A stretch of DNA of 64,000 nt from Kibdelosporangium sp040675465 (GCF_040675465.1 NZ_JBFAPA010000006.1:186001-250000); one strand, 5' to 3'. Counted from the first letter of the stretch, positions 25,246 to 33,584 are shown. The notes: generated by a model not told the origin, from the letters alone. A program made the numbers and translations.

Positions 25246-26751
25246 ATGAAAAAGCAGGTCAGCGCGCTGCTGGCAACCGCACTGGGCATAGCAGGGCTTG
25301 GCGGCGTCCCGGCCGCGGCAGCGGATTCCGGGCTGCCGTCCGCGCCGACGATCGTCTGCGGCAATGCTTCGCTGCTCGACGGTCCCGCACAGGCACCGCA
25401 GGGCGCGATCACCGTGCCCGCGGGCGACAACTCCGGCTTCGACTTCCGGCAGGCCGGCAGGACCTACTGGTTCGCGACCGGCAGGCACACGCTCGGCACG
25501 GACGTCTTCAGCCAGATCAAACCCAGCGACAACAGCACATACGTGGGCGCGCCGGGTGCCGTGCTCGACGGCCAGAACGTCAACCGGTACGCATTCGTCG
25601 GCGAGGCCACCGGCGTGACGGTGAAGTACCTGACCATCACGGACTTCGGTGGCCCGGAGAGCAACCGGGACGAGGGCGTCCTCAACCACGACGGCGCCAG
25701 TCACTGGACCGTCACGAACAACACCGTGCAGCACAGCGGCGGCGCCGGTGTGTTCATCGGCAGCGACAACCTCGTGCGGAACAACTGCCTGAAGGAGAAC
25801 GGGCAGTACGGGTTCAGCATGTACAAGGCGACCAAGGGCGAACTGCACGACATCACGTTGGACGGCAACGAGATCGCCGGGAACAACACCGACGACTGGG
25901 AGACCAAGCTCCAGTGCGGCTGCACCGGCGGCGGCAAGTTCTGGGACGCGCACACCGTCCGGGTGACCGGCAACTACGTGCACGACAACAAGAGCGTCGG
26001 GCTGTGGGCGGACACGAACAACTACGACTTCCTGTTCGAGGGCAACTGGATCGAGGCCAACGACGCCCAGGCGATCTTCTACGAGATCAGCTACAACGCG
26101 GTCATCCGCGGCAACGTGATCAAGGGCAACCTGCGGAAAGCCGGCGCCGAGCGGATCAAGGAGCAGGACAACTTCCCCGACGCGGCGATATACATCTCGG
26201 AGTCCGGCGGTGACGCGCGCGTGCCGTCCACGATGATCGGCGCGCCGGTCCTGGACATCAGCGACAACCTCATCCAGGACAACTACAACGGCATCGCCCT
26301 GTGGGAGAACGCGGACCGTTTCTGCAACTCACCGGCCAACAGCAGCGAAGGCTACTGCACCCTCGTCAACCCGCAGGCGACGCTGTCGACGTGTGTGGCG
26401 GGCACGATCAACACCGCGCCGTACCTCGACGACTGCCGGTGGAAGACGCAGAACGTCCGGGTACACGACAACGATCTGCGCACCGACCCGGCGAACATCC
26501 TGCCCGGCTGCTTCCCGGACTACTGTGGCCACAACGCGATCCTGAGCAACTGGGGCACGTACCCGGACTGGTCGCCGTACATGCAGGACCTCGTGCAGCA
26601 GAACATCACGTTCAACCAGAACAACGTCTTCACGCACAACCACTACACCGGTTCGTGGCGGTTCATGGCCCGTGACACCGGCCTTGACCTGCTGACTCCG
26701 GCACAGTGGCAGGCCGCGCCCTACCACCAGGACGTGGACAGCACGTTCTGA
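25246..26751 (+). CDS. Secreted right-handed beta-helix (pectate-lyase-like) protein
   Basis: 501 residues. The signal peptide runs to about AAAA near residue 27; ATG at 25246 follows GGAAGG. The mature part has repeating coils with NN and G-N patterns (WTVTNNTVQHSGGAGVFIGS, VRVTGNYVHDNKSVGLWADT, PVLDISDNLIQDNYNGIALW), typical of parallel beta-helix proteins such as pectate lyases, mannuronan epimerases and NosD. Several cysteines suggest disulfides. It probably acts on or binds an extracellular polysaccharide; the substrate cannot be named. Confidence 0.85.
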   Translation: MKKQVSALLATALGIAGLGGVPAAAADSGLPSAPTIVCGNASLLDGPAQAPQGAITVPAGDNSGFDFRQAGRTYWFATGRHTLGTDVFSQIKPSDNSTYVGAPGAVLDGQNVNRYAFVGEATGVTVKYLTITDFGGPESNRDEGVLNHDGASHWTVTNNTVQHSGGAGVFIGSDNLVRNNCLKENGQYGFSMYKATKGELHDITLDGNEIAGNNTDDWETKLQCGCTGGGKFWDAHTVRVTGNYVHDNKSVGLWADTNNYDFLFEGNWIEANDAQAIFYEISYNAVIRGNVIKGNLRKAGAERIKEQDNFPDAAIYISESGGDARVPSTMIGAPVLDISDNLIQDNYNGIALWENADRFCNSPANSSEGYCTLVNPQATLSTCVAGTINTAPYLDDCRWKTQNVRVHDNDLRTDPANILPGCFPDYCGHNAILSNWGTYPDWSPYMQDLVQQNITFNQNNVFTHNHYTGSWRFMARDTGLDLLTPAQWQAAPYHQDVDSTF

Positions 26752-26756
26752 CCCGA

Positions 26757-27338
26757 TCAGGCGGGCGGCAGGTCCGGCCACACCTCGACGGCGTTCGCGG
26801 CCGCCTCCCGGATCGCGGCGCCGTCGAGGTCCGTCACGGTCTCGGGCAGGTCCTTGTCGAGCCAACGGACCACAATGGACACCGGACCCTCCGGTGGCAA
26901 CGGCGACATGTAGAACTCGTACCGGAAGTGGAACGGCGAGCCGGAACCACCATAGGCCGACATCCTCAGCCGGTCGGTACCCGGCGGCAACTCGTCCACA
27001 GTAGACACTCGCTGGCCGTCGGCGTACCGGATCCCGAGCAGCAGCTCACCGGGTGAGCGGGGCACGCCGTGCGAATGCCCCCACAGGCCGCCCATGCGAC
27101 GCACGTCGACGATCGCGTGCTTGGCGAACACGTCGATGTCCAGGCTGACCCCGTCCGGCCAGCACCGCACCCGGTCCAGGGCCACCAGGACCTCCGCGCC
27201 CTCACCCAGTGTCCGGCTCCAGGGCAGGGTGACCGCCCGGATCCAGTCGGTGGGCACGCCCGGATACCGCTGCGGGCGGGCCCGCAGGATCTCGGCGCGG
27301 TCGTCCACCGGTTCGGGCAGATCTCCGAAGAAACTCAA
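26757..27338 (-). CDS. Hypothetical cytoplasmic protein
   Basis: 193 residues, apparently TTG start behind GGGGG. It has no signal peptide or membrane segment. Readable stretches are VTLPWSRTLGEGAEVLVALD, FHFRYEFYMSPLPPEGPVSI and the tail IREAAANAVEVWPDLPPA. No family recognised. The tail is duplicated as a fragment at 25089-25175 on the far side of the beta-helix gene. It converges on the beta-helix gene with 5 bp between stops. Confidence 0.72.
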   Translation of the reverse strand: MSFFGDLPEPVDDRAEILRARPQRYPGVPTDWIRAVTLPWSRTLGEGAEVLVALDRVRCWPDGVSLDIDVFAKHAIVDVRRMGGLWGHSHGVPRSPGELLLGIRYADGQRVSTVDELPPGTDRLRMSAYGGSGSPFHFRYEFYMSPLPPEGPVSIVVRWLDKDLPETVTDLDGAAIREAAANAVEVWPDLPPA

Positions 27339-27531
27339 CGCTGACCCCCACAGTCGTCGGCAAGAGCCTCACCTGATTGTCCCTCTTGTGGTGATCGGCT
27401 GTCGAGACCCGTGAGCTTCCCTGGTCAGCTGGGAGTTTTTCCTGGTTTCTTCCCGGCCGGCTCCCCTGGCCGCTGGGGGCATGCGCTCTGAAGGCTTGAT
27501 CGCGTACCCCGTCACGCGATTGGAGATCCCC

Positions 27532-28266
27532 ATGGTGGACCGGCGAACCCTGTTGAAACTCTCCCTGGCCGGTGGCGCCGGTCTGGTGCTCGCTCCGGGC
27601 GTGGCCTTCGCCGACGACACGTTCCCGCCGGTCCCGGGCATGCAGGGCGACCGCAGAGCCAACGAGCTGTGGTACCACTTCGACCAGGTCGCCTTCTACG
27701 ACCCCGTACCCGGGGTCGCCGAGACCTACCAGGCGCTGGGCGACTACACCGGCAACCCGAACTTCGTCGAAGGCTTCATGACCAGGTGGCTGGAACTGAG
27801 CAAGGCCGCGGACTACCCGGCGAACTACACGGCCTGGGCGGCTCCCGTGCGCGACGAGCTGCAGTTCCTGTCGGACCTCCAGCTCAAGGCGTTCGACCGG
27901 TTCTACGCGCCCGGCAGCGCCGGGTTCGTCGACGCGTTCGGCTACTTCGGCCAGGGCGTGCTGTTCGACCCGCGCCGGGCGGAGCTGCAGCAACAGGTGC
28001 ACACGATGGCGCCGATCACGAACTACCAAGGCTGGCACGCCTACCTGCGGGCGATGATGTTCCTCGAGATCGACCGCGACCGCTGGGCCAGGATCAACCC
28101 GGTGCTCGCGTTCGCCTGGGCCACCCAGTCGATCGCGCTGCCGGACACCAACACACCCAACCCCGGCCTGCCCCGGCCCACCATGGCCCAGCTGGCCGCG
28201 ACCTGGCTTCCGCGCAGCTCAGAGCGCCTGGACAAGGATTTCCAGTCGGTGCCTTACCCGGCCTGA
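27532..28266 (+). CDS. Exported protein of unknown function with Tat-type signal
   Basis: 244 residues from the ATG at 27532, preceded by TTGGAGA. The N-terminus MVDRRTLLKLSLAGGAGLVL has a twin-arginine motif (DRRTLLK) and a hydrophobic core ending in AFA near residue 27, so export folded through Tat is likely. The mature part is rich in aromatic residues (ELWYHFDQVAFYDP, WHAYLRAMMFLEIDRDRWAR) and seems mostly helical. No catalytic motif or cofactor site recognised. A longer frame from 27481 is less likely. Confidence 0.78.
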   Translation: MVDRRTLLKLSLAGGAGLVLAPGVAFADDTFPPVPGMQGDRRANELWYHFDQVAFYDPVPGVAETYQALGDYTGNPNFVEGFMTRWLELSKAADYPANYTAWAAPVRDELQFLSDLQLKAFDRFYAPGSAGFVDAFGYFGQGVLFDPRRAELQQQVHTMAPITNYQGWHAYLRAMMFLEIDRDRWARINPVLAFAWATQSIALPDTNTPNPGLPRPTMAQLAATWLPRSSERLDKDFQSVPYPA

Positions 28267-28294
28267 TCACTGCGCTGATCACTATGCTGGCCCC

Positions 28295-28570
28295 ATGTGC
28301 CGGAACATCACGGTCCTGCGGGGCCTGCAACCAGCCGCGACGGCGGAGGAGATCGAGGCTGCCGCGCGCCAGTACGTCCGCAAGGTCAGTGGCGTCCAGA
28401 CCGTCACCGACACCACCCGGGAGGCCTTCGAGGAAGCCGTCGCCGAGGTCACCGCGGCCACCACGAAGCTCCTGGCGACGCTCCCCGACCGCAGGCAGCC
28501 GCCGGCCACCGTGCCGCCGTTGCGCCGCCCCGAGGTCCAGGCCCGTCTGAAGGCCAAAGCCGCCAAATGA
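28295..28570 (+). CDS. DUF2277 domain-containing protein
   Basis: 91 residues starting MCRNITVLRGLQPAATAEEI, the invariant start of DUF2277 proteins (MCRNI-x-x-L). The middle ARQYVRKVSGVQTVT matches too, and a basic Lys/Arg tail ends the protein. These small cytoplasmic proteins resemble the C-terminal part of the H2TH domain of formamidopyrimidine-DNA glycosylases in some annotations, but no function is established. It ends 2 bp before a strong hairpin. Confidence 0.88.
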   Translation: MCRNITVLRGLQPAATAEEIEAAARQYVRKVSGVQTVTDTTREAFEEAVAEVTAATTKLLATLPDRRQPPATVPPLRRPEVQARLKAKAAK

Positions 28571-28572
28571 CC

Positions 28573-28618
28573 CTCGTGAGTGGTCTCGGCCGTGAGAACG
28601 ACCGAGACCACTCACGAG
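28573..28618. terminator. 17-bp perfect hairpin (CTCGTGAGTGG element, copy 1)
   Basis: Arms CTCGTGAGTGGTCTCGG and CCGAGACCACTCACGAG are exact complements around a 12-nt loop. It lies between convergent genes, so it probably ends transcription from both sides. A related hairpin with the same CTCGTGAGTGG start occurs at 63441-63491. Confidence 0.85.
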
Positions 28619-28630
28619 CGGGCCGGTTGA

Positions 28631-29824
28631 CTAGCGGCGCAAGAGCACGCGGGGGTCGGCGTGCAGGTCCTTGCCGAGCCGGACGGTGATGAACTCGTTG
28701 TTGTCCGGCTTGCCCGGGGTGCGGCCGGACGAGAACGGGAAGTTGTTGTCATTCAACACAGCCAGCGTGTGGTCATCCAGGATGACGATGTCCTCGATGG
28801 TCTGGAACGGGAACCGGAAGGTGTCGCCGAACCCGCCGACGTGCCGCGGGTTGGCCAGGTCGAGCAGGTCGGCCACGAGGGTCTTGTCCAGCTTGCCGTC
28901 GTGGTCGCGGTCGCGCTTGTCGGCCAGGTAGACCTTCTTGGTCTTGGCGGTGTCACCCTGGCCGCCGTCGCGCTCGATGACCAGCAGCCGGTCACTGTCC
29001 ACAACGGTCGCGTCGCCGATCGCGTTGTCCGGGCTGTCCAGCTGGTAGATCCAGCGCTTGCCGGTGTACTGGCCCTTGGTGACGTCGAACTCGTTGAGCC
29101 GCAGGCCACCCGCCGGGTCACCGGCGACGACGCCCTCCAGCAGCGCGTTGAGGGTACGGCCGTCCGGCGAGAGGGTCATCCCCTCGAACCCCTTGCTGCT
29201 GGGCAGGTCCGGGCTGCCCTCCGGGTTCTCCGGGGCGCGCACGCCGGGCAGCGGGACCGGCGCGGCGAGCAGCTTGCCCGCGCGGCTGAAGTGCAGCAGG
29301 TACGGGCCGAACTCGTCGCCCAGCCACAGGGTTCCGTCGGCCGACCGGACCATCGACTCGACGTCGAAGTCGGCGCCGGTCAGCACCCGGTCCGGGCGGG
29401 TCAGCGGGAACGGCACGAGCTTGTCCGGGTCGGTCAGGTTGAACCCGCCCAGCACGTCCACCTGGCCGGAGCCGAAGTCCGGGCCGATCCTGTGGATCCG
29501 CAGCGCGAAGTCCGCGCTGTTGGCCTTCTGGCCGTAACCGTTGTCCGACAACACGTCGAACGTGCCGTCGAGGTTGCGCAGGACGCCGCTGAAGCCCTGC
29601 ACCGGCTGGTCGGCGAACGGCAGCGCGATCCCGTTGACCGGGGCGGTACCCAGCGCGGCGCCGGACGGCTCGCTGGCGGGCACGAAGGTCTCCGCCGGCA
29701 GCGAGGCGAACTGGGTCAGCGCGGCGCGGCCGAAGCCGTGGCGGTCCTCCGGGGCGGCCGAGCCGGGTGTGGCGACCGCAGCCACGGCGACGAGCGCCAG
29801 GCCGACGACCAGTGGTCTTCTCAT
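28631..29824 (-). CDS. Secreted esterase-like activity of phytase family protein
   Basis: 397 residues with a signal peptide (MRRPLVVGLALVAVAAVATP, cleaved after SAA). The ATG at 29824 follows GGGAGAACGG. The body has family strings: GFSGVLRNLDGTFDVLSDNG, DFDVESMVRSADGTLWLGDE, FGPYLLHF, GFEGMTLSPDGRTLNALLEG and DDHTLAVLNDNNFPF. These belong to the beta-propeller family named for esterase-like activity of phytase. Such proteins are secreted and thought to hydrolyse phosphate esters, though few are tested. It faces the DUF2277 gene across the hairpin terminator. Confidence 0.88.
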   Translation of the reverse strand: MRRPLVVGLALVAVAAVATPGSAAPEDRHGFGRAALTQFASLPAETFVPASEPSGAALGTAPVNGIALPFADQPVQGFSGVLRNLDGTFDVLSDNGYGQKANSADFALRIHRIGPDFGSGQVDVLGGFNLTDPDKLVPFPLTRPDRVLTGADFDVESMVRSADGTLWLGDEFGPYLLHFSRAGKLLAAPVPLPGVRAPENPEGSPDLPSSKGFEGMTLSPDGRTLNALLEGVVAGDPAGGLRLNEFDVTKGQYTGKRWIYQLDSPDNAIGDATVVDSDRLLVIERDGGQGDTAKTKKVYLADKRDRDHDGKLDKTLVADLLDLANPRHVGGFGDTFRFPFQTIEDIVILDDHTLAVLNDNNFPFSSGRTPGKPDNNEFITVRLGKDLHADPRVLLRR

Positions 29825-29881
29825 GATTGTCCGTTCTCCCTGCGTGTTCGGTGCGCGCACGCTAAGCGGCCAACATGAACA

Positions 29882-30907
29882 TCAAGTGGACGAACTGATG
29901 AACGCGTCCACCCACCGGGCGCGCGGGTCCGTGTCGATCAGCAGGGCCTTCACCAGCAGGGTGAGCGGGATCGCCAGAATCGCGCCGAGCGGGCCGATCA
30001 GCCACGACCAGAACAGCAGCGCCACGAACGTCGTGGTGGCCGACAGGCCGACCGCGTCGCCCACGAAACGGGGCTGTATCACCGATTCGATGATGAAGTT
30101 CAGCACCACGTAGGCGACGATCACGACGACCATCAGCTGCCAGCCGCCCTGCAGCAGGGCCAGTAAAGCGGGCGGGACCAGGCCGAGCAGGAACCCGATG
30201 TTCGGGATGTAGTTGGTGATGAACGACAACACGCCCCACAGGGCGGGCAGCGGGATGCCGATGATCGCCAGGAAGATCCCGTTGACCGCGCCACCGACCA
30301 GCCCGAACACCGTCGTGACGACCATGTACTTGCGGGTGCCGCGGGCGAACCCGGTCAGCGCGGTGGCGATATCCGGCCGATCTTCGGCCAGCCGCGCCAT
30401 CCGCCGGTCGACGACCTTGGCCTCCAGCGTCATGAACAGCATCAGCACCAACAGGAACACGAGGTTCGACGTGAGGCTGCCCAGCGCGGACAGCACGGTC
30501 CCGAGCACGTCGGCCACCCGGCCCAGGTCGAAACTGCCCGCCACCGACCGCAACTGGTCCGCCCCGACACCGAACCGCGCGAGCAGTTCGGTGGCCCGGT
30601 CGACGAGCTCACTGGCCCGATCGGCGTACTGCGGCAGCAATGACGTCAACCGGGCCACCGAGATGACCAGGACGACCGCGAGCACCACCAGAACGGCGTA
30701 GACCGCCAGGATGGTCAGCACCATCGCCAGCCACGCCGGTACTTTGTGCCGCTCCAGCCAGCCCAGCAACGGGCTGACCACGATGACGATCGTCAGTGCG
30801 AGGAACACCGGGCCGACCAGCCAGCCGGTGAACCACAAACCCATCCCCGCGAGGACGGCCGCTCCCATGCCCAGCAGGATCGTCAGCCCGCGCGGCAGCT
30901 CGTTCAT
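29882..30907 (-). CDS. AI-2E family transporter (PerM/TqsA-like)
   Basis: 341 residues with about seven membrane helices and a central soluble helical part (residues ~85-140). LPALWGVLSFITNYIPNIGF holds the conserved P-x-x-x-x-x-x-x-x-F-I-x-x-Y-I-P block, and VIQPRFVGDAVGLSATTTFV the second signature, of the AI-2E/UPF0118 family. Members export signals or ions; the naming after autoinducer-2 applies to few. The ATG at 30907 matches the family start better than that at 30937. Confidence 0.9.
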   Translation of the reverse strand: MNELPRGLTILLGMGAAVLAGMGLWFTGWLVGPVFLALTIVIVVSPLLGWLERHKVPAWLAMVLTILAVYAVLVVLAVVLVISVARLTSLLPQYADRASELVDRATELLARFGVGADQLRSVAGSFDLGRVADVLGTVLSALGSLTSNLVFLLVLMLFMTLEAKVVDRRMARLAEDRPDIATALTGFARGTRKYMVVTTVFGLVGGAVNGIFLAIIGIPLPALWGVLSFITNYIPNIGFLLGLVPPALLALLQGGWQLMVVVIVAYVVLNFIIESVIQPRFVGDAVGLSATTTFVALLFWSWLIGPLGAILAIPLTLLVKALLIDTDPRARWVDAFISSST

Positions 30908-30963
30908 GGCCGGGAACGTACCGCACAAAGGGTGCATGTGCCTGTGCGCGTTATCCTTTGACG

Positions 30964-31287
30964 ATGCGGCAGGCGTACGCGCACGACGCGGTGGTGCTGA
31001 TGGAGCCGGACGCGGACATCCGCGAGCCGGGCGGGGCCGTGACGGTGGCCCTCTGCGGGGAGCTGGAGCACGCGCCGCCGTGTCCGCTGGCGGCGCACCA
31101 CACCGCGGCTCACCGGGACGGTGGTCCGGTGCGGCTGCGGATCCTGTTCGCCACTGAACCTTCGTCGGAATCCGTTGTGCGGCAGCGGATCGACTCGGCG
31201 CTACGGGCGCGGTGGGAGGTTGTGAGCAGTTCGGCGGGCGAGGTCTCCGGCGCGGAGTGGGACCACGCGGCCCGGCTCACACGGTGA
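30964..31287 (+). CDS. Small hypothetical protein
   Basis: 107 residues. A -10-like TATCCT lies about 7 bp before the ATG, suggesting a leaderless or nearly leaderless transcript; a TTG at 30958 is also in frame. The sequence has a small Cys/His group (CGELEHAPPCPLAAHHTAAH) that could bind metal. No family recognised. It diverges from the AI-2E gene and overlaps the 3' end of the oxidoreductase gene by 11 bp. Confidence 0.6.
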   Translation: MRQAYAHDAVVLMEPDADIREPGGAVTVALCGELEHAPPCPLAAHHTAAHRDGGPVRLRILFATEPSSESVVRQRIDSALRARWEVVSSSAGEVSGAEWDHAARLTR

Positions 31288-32236
31288 TGACGACCTTGCC
31301 CCGGACCCGTCCTTTTTGGACGTGGTCGATCGCCTCGGGGACGGCGTTGAGCGGGTAGGTCCGGTCGATGGCCGGGGTGATCGCGCCCTGCTCGGCGAGG
31401 TCCCGGATGAGCTCGAGATCCTCGGGGCTCTCCACGGCGAAGATGCCGCGCAGGTTCTGGCTGATGAACAGGGACAGCAGTGAGGCTCGCACGACCCGGT
31501 CCATTCCGCCGAGGATGCCGCCGCCGCGTTCGCCGCCGACGAGGACGAGCGTCCCGTTCGGCTTGAGCACGCGGCGAAGCTTGGTCAGGGACCGGTTTCC
31601 GGCGCAGTCGAGGATGATGTCGTGCTCGCCGGTGAGGTCCTCCCTGGTATAGTCGATCACGTCGTCCGCGCCGAGACCGTGCACGAAGTCCACTTTGGAC
31701 GTACTGCACACACCGATGACGTGCGCCCCATGGTGTTTGGCCAGCTGGACCGCGAACGTGCCGACACCACCGGCCGCGCCGATCACCAGGACCTTGTGTC
31801 CACTTCGGACGCCTGCCTTGCGCAACGCCTGCACGGCGGTGAACGCGGAGATGGCGAGCGCGGCGGCCTGTTCGAAGGTCAGGTTCGCCGGTTTGCGCGC
31901 CAGGGCGGTCTCCTTGGCGCTGACGTACTCCGCGAAGGTGCCCTCGGCGACTCCGAAGACCTCGTCGCCCGCCTTGAACTTCGTGACCTTCGCGCCGACG
32001 GCCTCGACCACACCGGCCAGGTCGCGGCCGCGGATGCGGTCCTTGGGGGCGCGGAAACCGTAGCCCATCAAGCGAACCGCGTACGGCATGCCGGTCATCA
32101 GGTGCCACACACCGGGATCCATGCCCGCCGCGGTCACCCGCACCAGCACCTCCCGCTCGCCGACCGTCGGGTGGTCGACGTCCTTGAACCGCAGGACATC
32201 CGACAAGCCATACCTGTCCTGGTAAACCGCTTTCAT
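31277..32236 (-). CDS. NAD(P)-dependent quinone oxidoreductase-like protein (MDR family)
   Basis: 319 residues. GRDLAGVVEAVGAKVTKFKA, GDEVFG and the Rossmann turn VLVIGAAGGVGTFAVQLAKH place it in the medium-chain dehydrogenase/reductase superfamily, quinone reductase branch. The structural-zinc cysteines are absent, as expected for zinc-free members. It should reduce quinones or activated enones with NADPH. AGGGGAGA precedes the ATG, which overlaps the XRE gene stop, so it is the last gene of a three-gene operon controlled by the palindromes near 32900. Confidence 0.9.
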   Translation of the reverse strand: MKAVYQDRYGLSDVLRFKDVDHPTVGEREVLVRVTAAGMDPGVWHLMTGMPYAVRLMGYGFRAPKDRIRGRDLAGVVEAVGAKVTKFKAGDEVFGVAEGTFAEYVSAKETALARKPANLTFEQAAALAISAFTAVQALRKAGVRSGHKVLVIGAAGGVGTFAVQLAKHHGAHVIGVCSTSKVDFVHGLGADDVIDYTREDLTGEHDIILDCAGNRSLTKLRRVLKPNGTLVLVGGERGGGILGGMDRVVRASLLSLFISQNLRGIFAVESPEDLELIRDLAEQGAITPAIDRTYPLNAVPEAIDHVQKGRVRGKVVITV

Positions 32237-32457
32237 CAGGTCTCCCCTGGGTACTGGAACACTTCTTCGAGTGACACGTCGAACACTCTCGCGATCTGGA
32301 AGGCCATCTCGAGCGACGGCGAGTACCGGCCCTGTTCGATGGCGATGACGGTCTGCCGGGTGACGCCGATCCGGTCGGCCAGTTCGGCCTGGGTCATCTG
32401 GCCGTGCGCGAACCGCAGCGACCGGATCGAGTTGGTGACCTTCGTGGACCTCACCAC
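32236..32457 (-). CDS. XRE-family transcriptional regulator (single HTH)
   Basis: 73 residues, almost entirely one helix-turn-helix: MTQAELADRIGVTRQTVIAI followed by EQGRYSPSLEMAFQIARVF and the SLEEVFQY tail. This is the short Cro/CI-like class usually encoded next to a small membrane protein. It overlaps the membrane-protein gene by a few bases (tandem GTG codons) and the oxidoreductase start by 1-2 bp. The two near-identical palindromes upstream of the operon are the obvious binding sites, giving autoregulation. Confidence 0.9.
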   Translation of the reverse strand: MVRSTKVTNSIRSLRFAHGQMTQAELADRIGVTRQTVIAIEQGRYSPSLEMAFQIARVFDVSLEEVFQYPGET

Positions 32458-32879
32458 TCCTGGAAACCCTTGCGGTAGGCGAAGATCTTGGTCACCGAGC
32501 CGAACACCGCGGACAACGTGAAGCCGAGGTAGATGGCGTTGGCGATCCAGAAGTACGCGGCCTCGGTGAGCGTGAGCAGCAGCGCGGTCACCGCGCCGAG
32601 CACGAGGAACGACTGCCCCACATAGTCACCGAACCGGCCGATCTCCCGGTCCCGCTGGTCGCGTTTGCCCGCCTCCTTGGGATTCGCCATGGACGCGGCG
32701 ATGTTGAGCACGATGGAGACCACAATGGACACCACCACGCACCACACCAGCACGGCCCGGTACGAGACCTGAGCGACCCCAGCGTCACCCACCCGGCCGA
32801 GCACGATGACGAGGTAGGTCCCATACGACAGGACCGACACCACCACCATGATCCACGCCTGCTTCTCGTCGCTCGTCAC
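32451..32879 (-). CDS. Four-helix membrane protein paired with XRE regulator
   Basis: 142 residues, GTG start preceded by GGAGGGTG. Hydrophobic segments: IMVVVSVLSYGTYLVIVLG, YRAVLVWCVVVSIVVSIVLN, SFLVLGAVTALLLTLTEAAY and ANAIYLGFTLSAVFGSVT, with a charged loop (KEAGKRDQRDREIGRFGDYV) in the middle. It resembles DUF2178/DUF3796-like proteins found directly upstream of short XRE regulators. Function unknown. It is the first gene of the operon. Confidence 0.8.
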   Translation of the reverse strand: MTSDEKQAWIMVVVSVLSYGTYLVIVLGRVGDAGVAQVSYRAVLVWCVVVSIVVSIVLNIAASMANPKEAGKRDQRDREIGRFGDYVGQSFLVLGAVTALLLTLTEAAYFWIANAIYLGFTLSAVFGSVTKIFAYRKGFQEW

Positions 32880-32890
32880 CCAACACCCTC

Positions 32891-32912
32891 CATGTCAAGT
32901 TTGTTTGACATG
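32891..32912. promoter_or_regulatory. XRE operator, proximal palindrome
   Basis: CATGTCAA and TTGACATG are perfect complements around six bases. It lies at the predicted transcription start, 12 bp upstream of the membrane-protein GTG. Confidence 0.85.
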
Positions 32913-32916
32913 AGTC

Positions 32917-32945
32917 AATGTAAAGAACATCAGACATCATGTCAA
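32917..32945 (-). promoter_or_regulatory. Promoter of the XRE operon
   Basis: On the minus strand TTGACA (32940-32945) and TACATT (32917-32922) are separated by exactly 17 bp. The -35 box lies inside the distal operator and the start region overlaps the proximal one, so a bound repressor would cover both. Confidence 0.82.
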
Positions 32946-32959
32946 GTATCTTTGACATG
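32938..32959. promoter_or_regulatory. XRE operator, distal palindrome
   Basis: Same CATGTCAA / TTGACATG arms with a different six-base centre, 47 bp from the first. It contains the -35 box of the operon promoter. Confidence 0.85.
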
Positions 32960-33091
32960 GCTGGCCTGAACCCCTTGTACCAAGCCAAGAGCGGCCGATC
33001 GGTGGTGTTGAGACGGCGCGGGCGATGGGACCATGATGATGAGCCGATCATCGGCCGCCGCTGGGGTTCGTGGAGGGGAAAGGACGCCGCA

Positions 33092-33331
33092 GTGATCCGT
33101 CGTGTGCTGGTCGTCGCCGCAACCGTGCTGGGCGTCGTGGGCGTGCTGCCCGCCGTTGAGGCGCAAGCAATCCCCGTCTGCCGGAACGGATACGCCTGCC
33201 TGTACCAGTGGTACGCCGACCCCGGTCACACCGTTTTCAGCGGGTACCTCTCGGTCGACTGCAACGGCAACGCCGACAGCAGCGGAACCCGCACCCGCTA
33301 CCTGGACTTCAACCAGGCCCCCTGCAACTGA
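33092..33331 (+). CDS. Small secreted protein (DUF6289-like)
   Basis: 79 residues. GTG start behind GGAGGGG/AAAGGA. The signal peptide (VIRRVLVVAATVLGVVGVLP) is cleaved near AQA, leaving a mature peptide of about 50 residues with four cysteines: VCRNGYACLYQWYADPGHTV, SVDCNG and the last APCN. The Tyr-rich, Cys-paired form fits small secreted DUF6289-type proteins of actinomycetes, whose role is unknown. It diverges from the XRE operon. Confidence 0.72.
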   Translation: MIRRVLVVAATVLGVVGVLPAVEAQAIPVCRNGYACLYQWYADPGHTVFSGYLSVDCNGNADSSGTRTRYLDFNQAPCN

Positions 33332-33341
33332 ACCCAGCCGA

Positions 33342-33584
33342 TCACCACGGCAGCACCGGATCCCGGCCTTCGCACCGCACGAAGTACTTCCGCCCGGCGT
33401 CAAGCGCTTGCTCGCCAAGCGCATCCCAGTAAGACCTCAGCATGCTCAGCGTCCGGTCCAGCGGAGCCGCACCCGGGAGCGTGTCGGTGAACTGGTTCTC
33501 CAGCTCCACACCTTCCGGCGTGAGCACAGCCACCCAGGCGTTCCCGTCGAACTCGACCGGAGCCTCCTCGTGCCCGGACCGCAT
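33342..33584 (-). CDS. Small hypothetical protein; possibly the 3' part of a frameshifted gene
   Basis: 80 residues from an ATG at 33584 with AAGGAGA at good spacing. Readable parts are EFDGNAWVAVLTPEGVELEN and LDRTLSMLRSYWDALGEQAL. Another frame on the same strand (from 33712) encodes MTLEIWRPSQRQPRRLAALF and then loses sense near 33590, just where this gene begins, so the two might once have been a single ORF. No family recognised. It converges on the small secreted-protein gene. Confidence 0.5.
   Translation of the reverse strand: MRSGHEEAPVEFDGNAWVAVLTPEGVELENQFTDTLPGAAPLDRTLSMLRSYWDALGEQALDAGRKYFVRCEGRDPVLPW

Noticed and set aside
25089..25430. 113-residue minus-strand ORF crossing the beta-helix gene start
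   Set aside because: Only its last ~28 residues resemble a gene (the stub); the rest is antisense to the signal peptide region.
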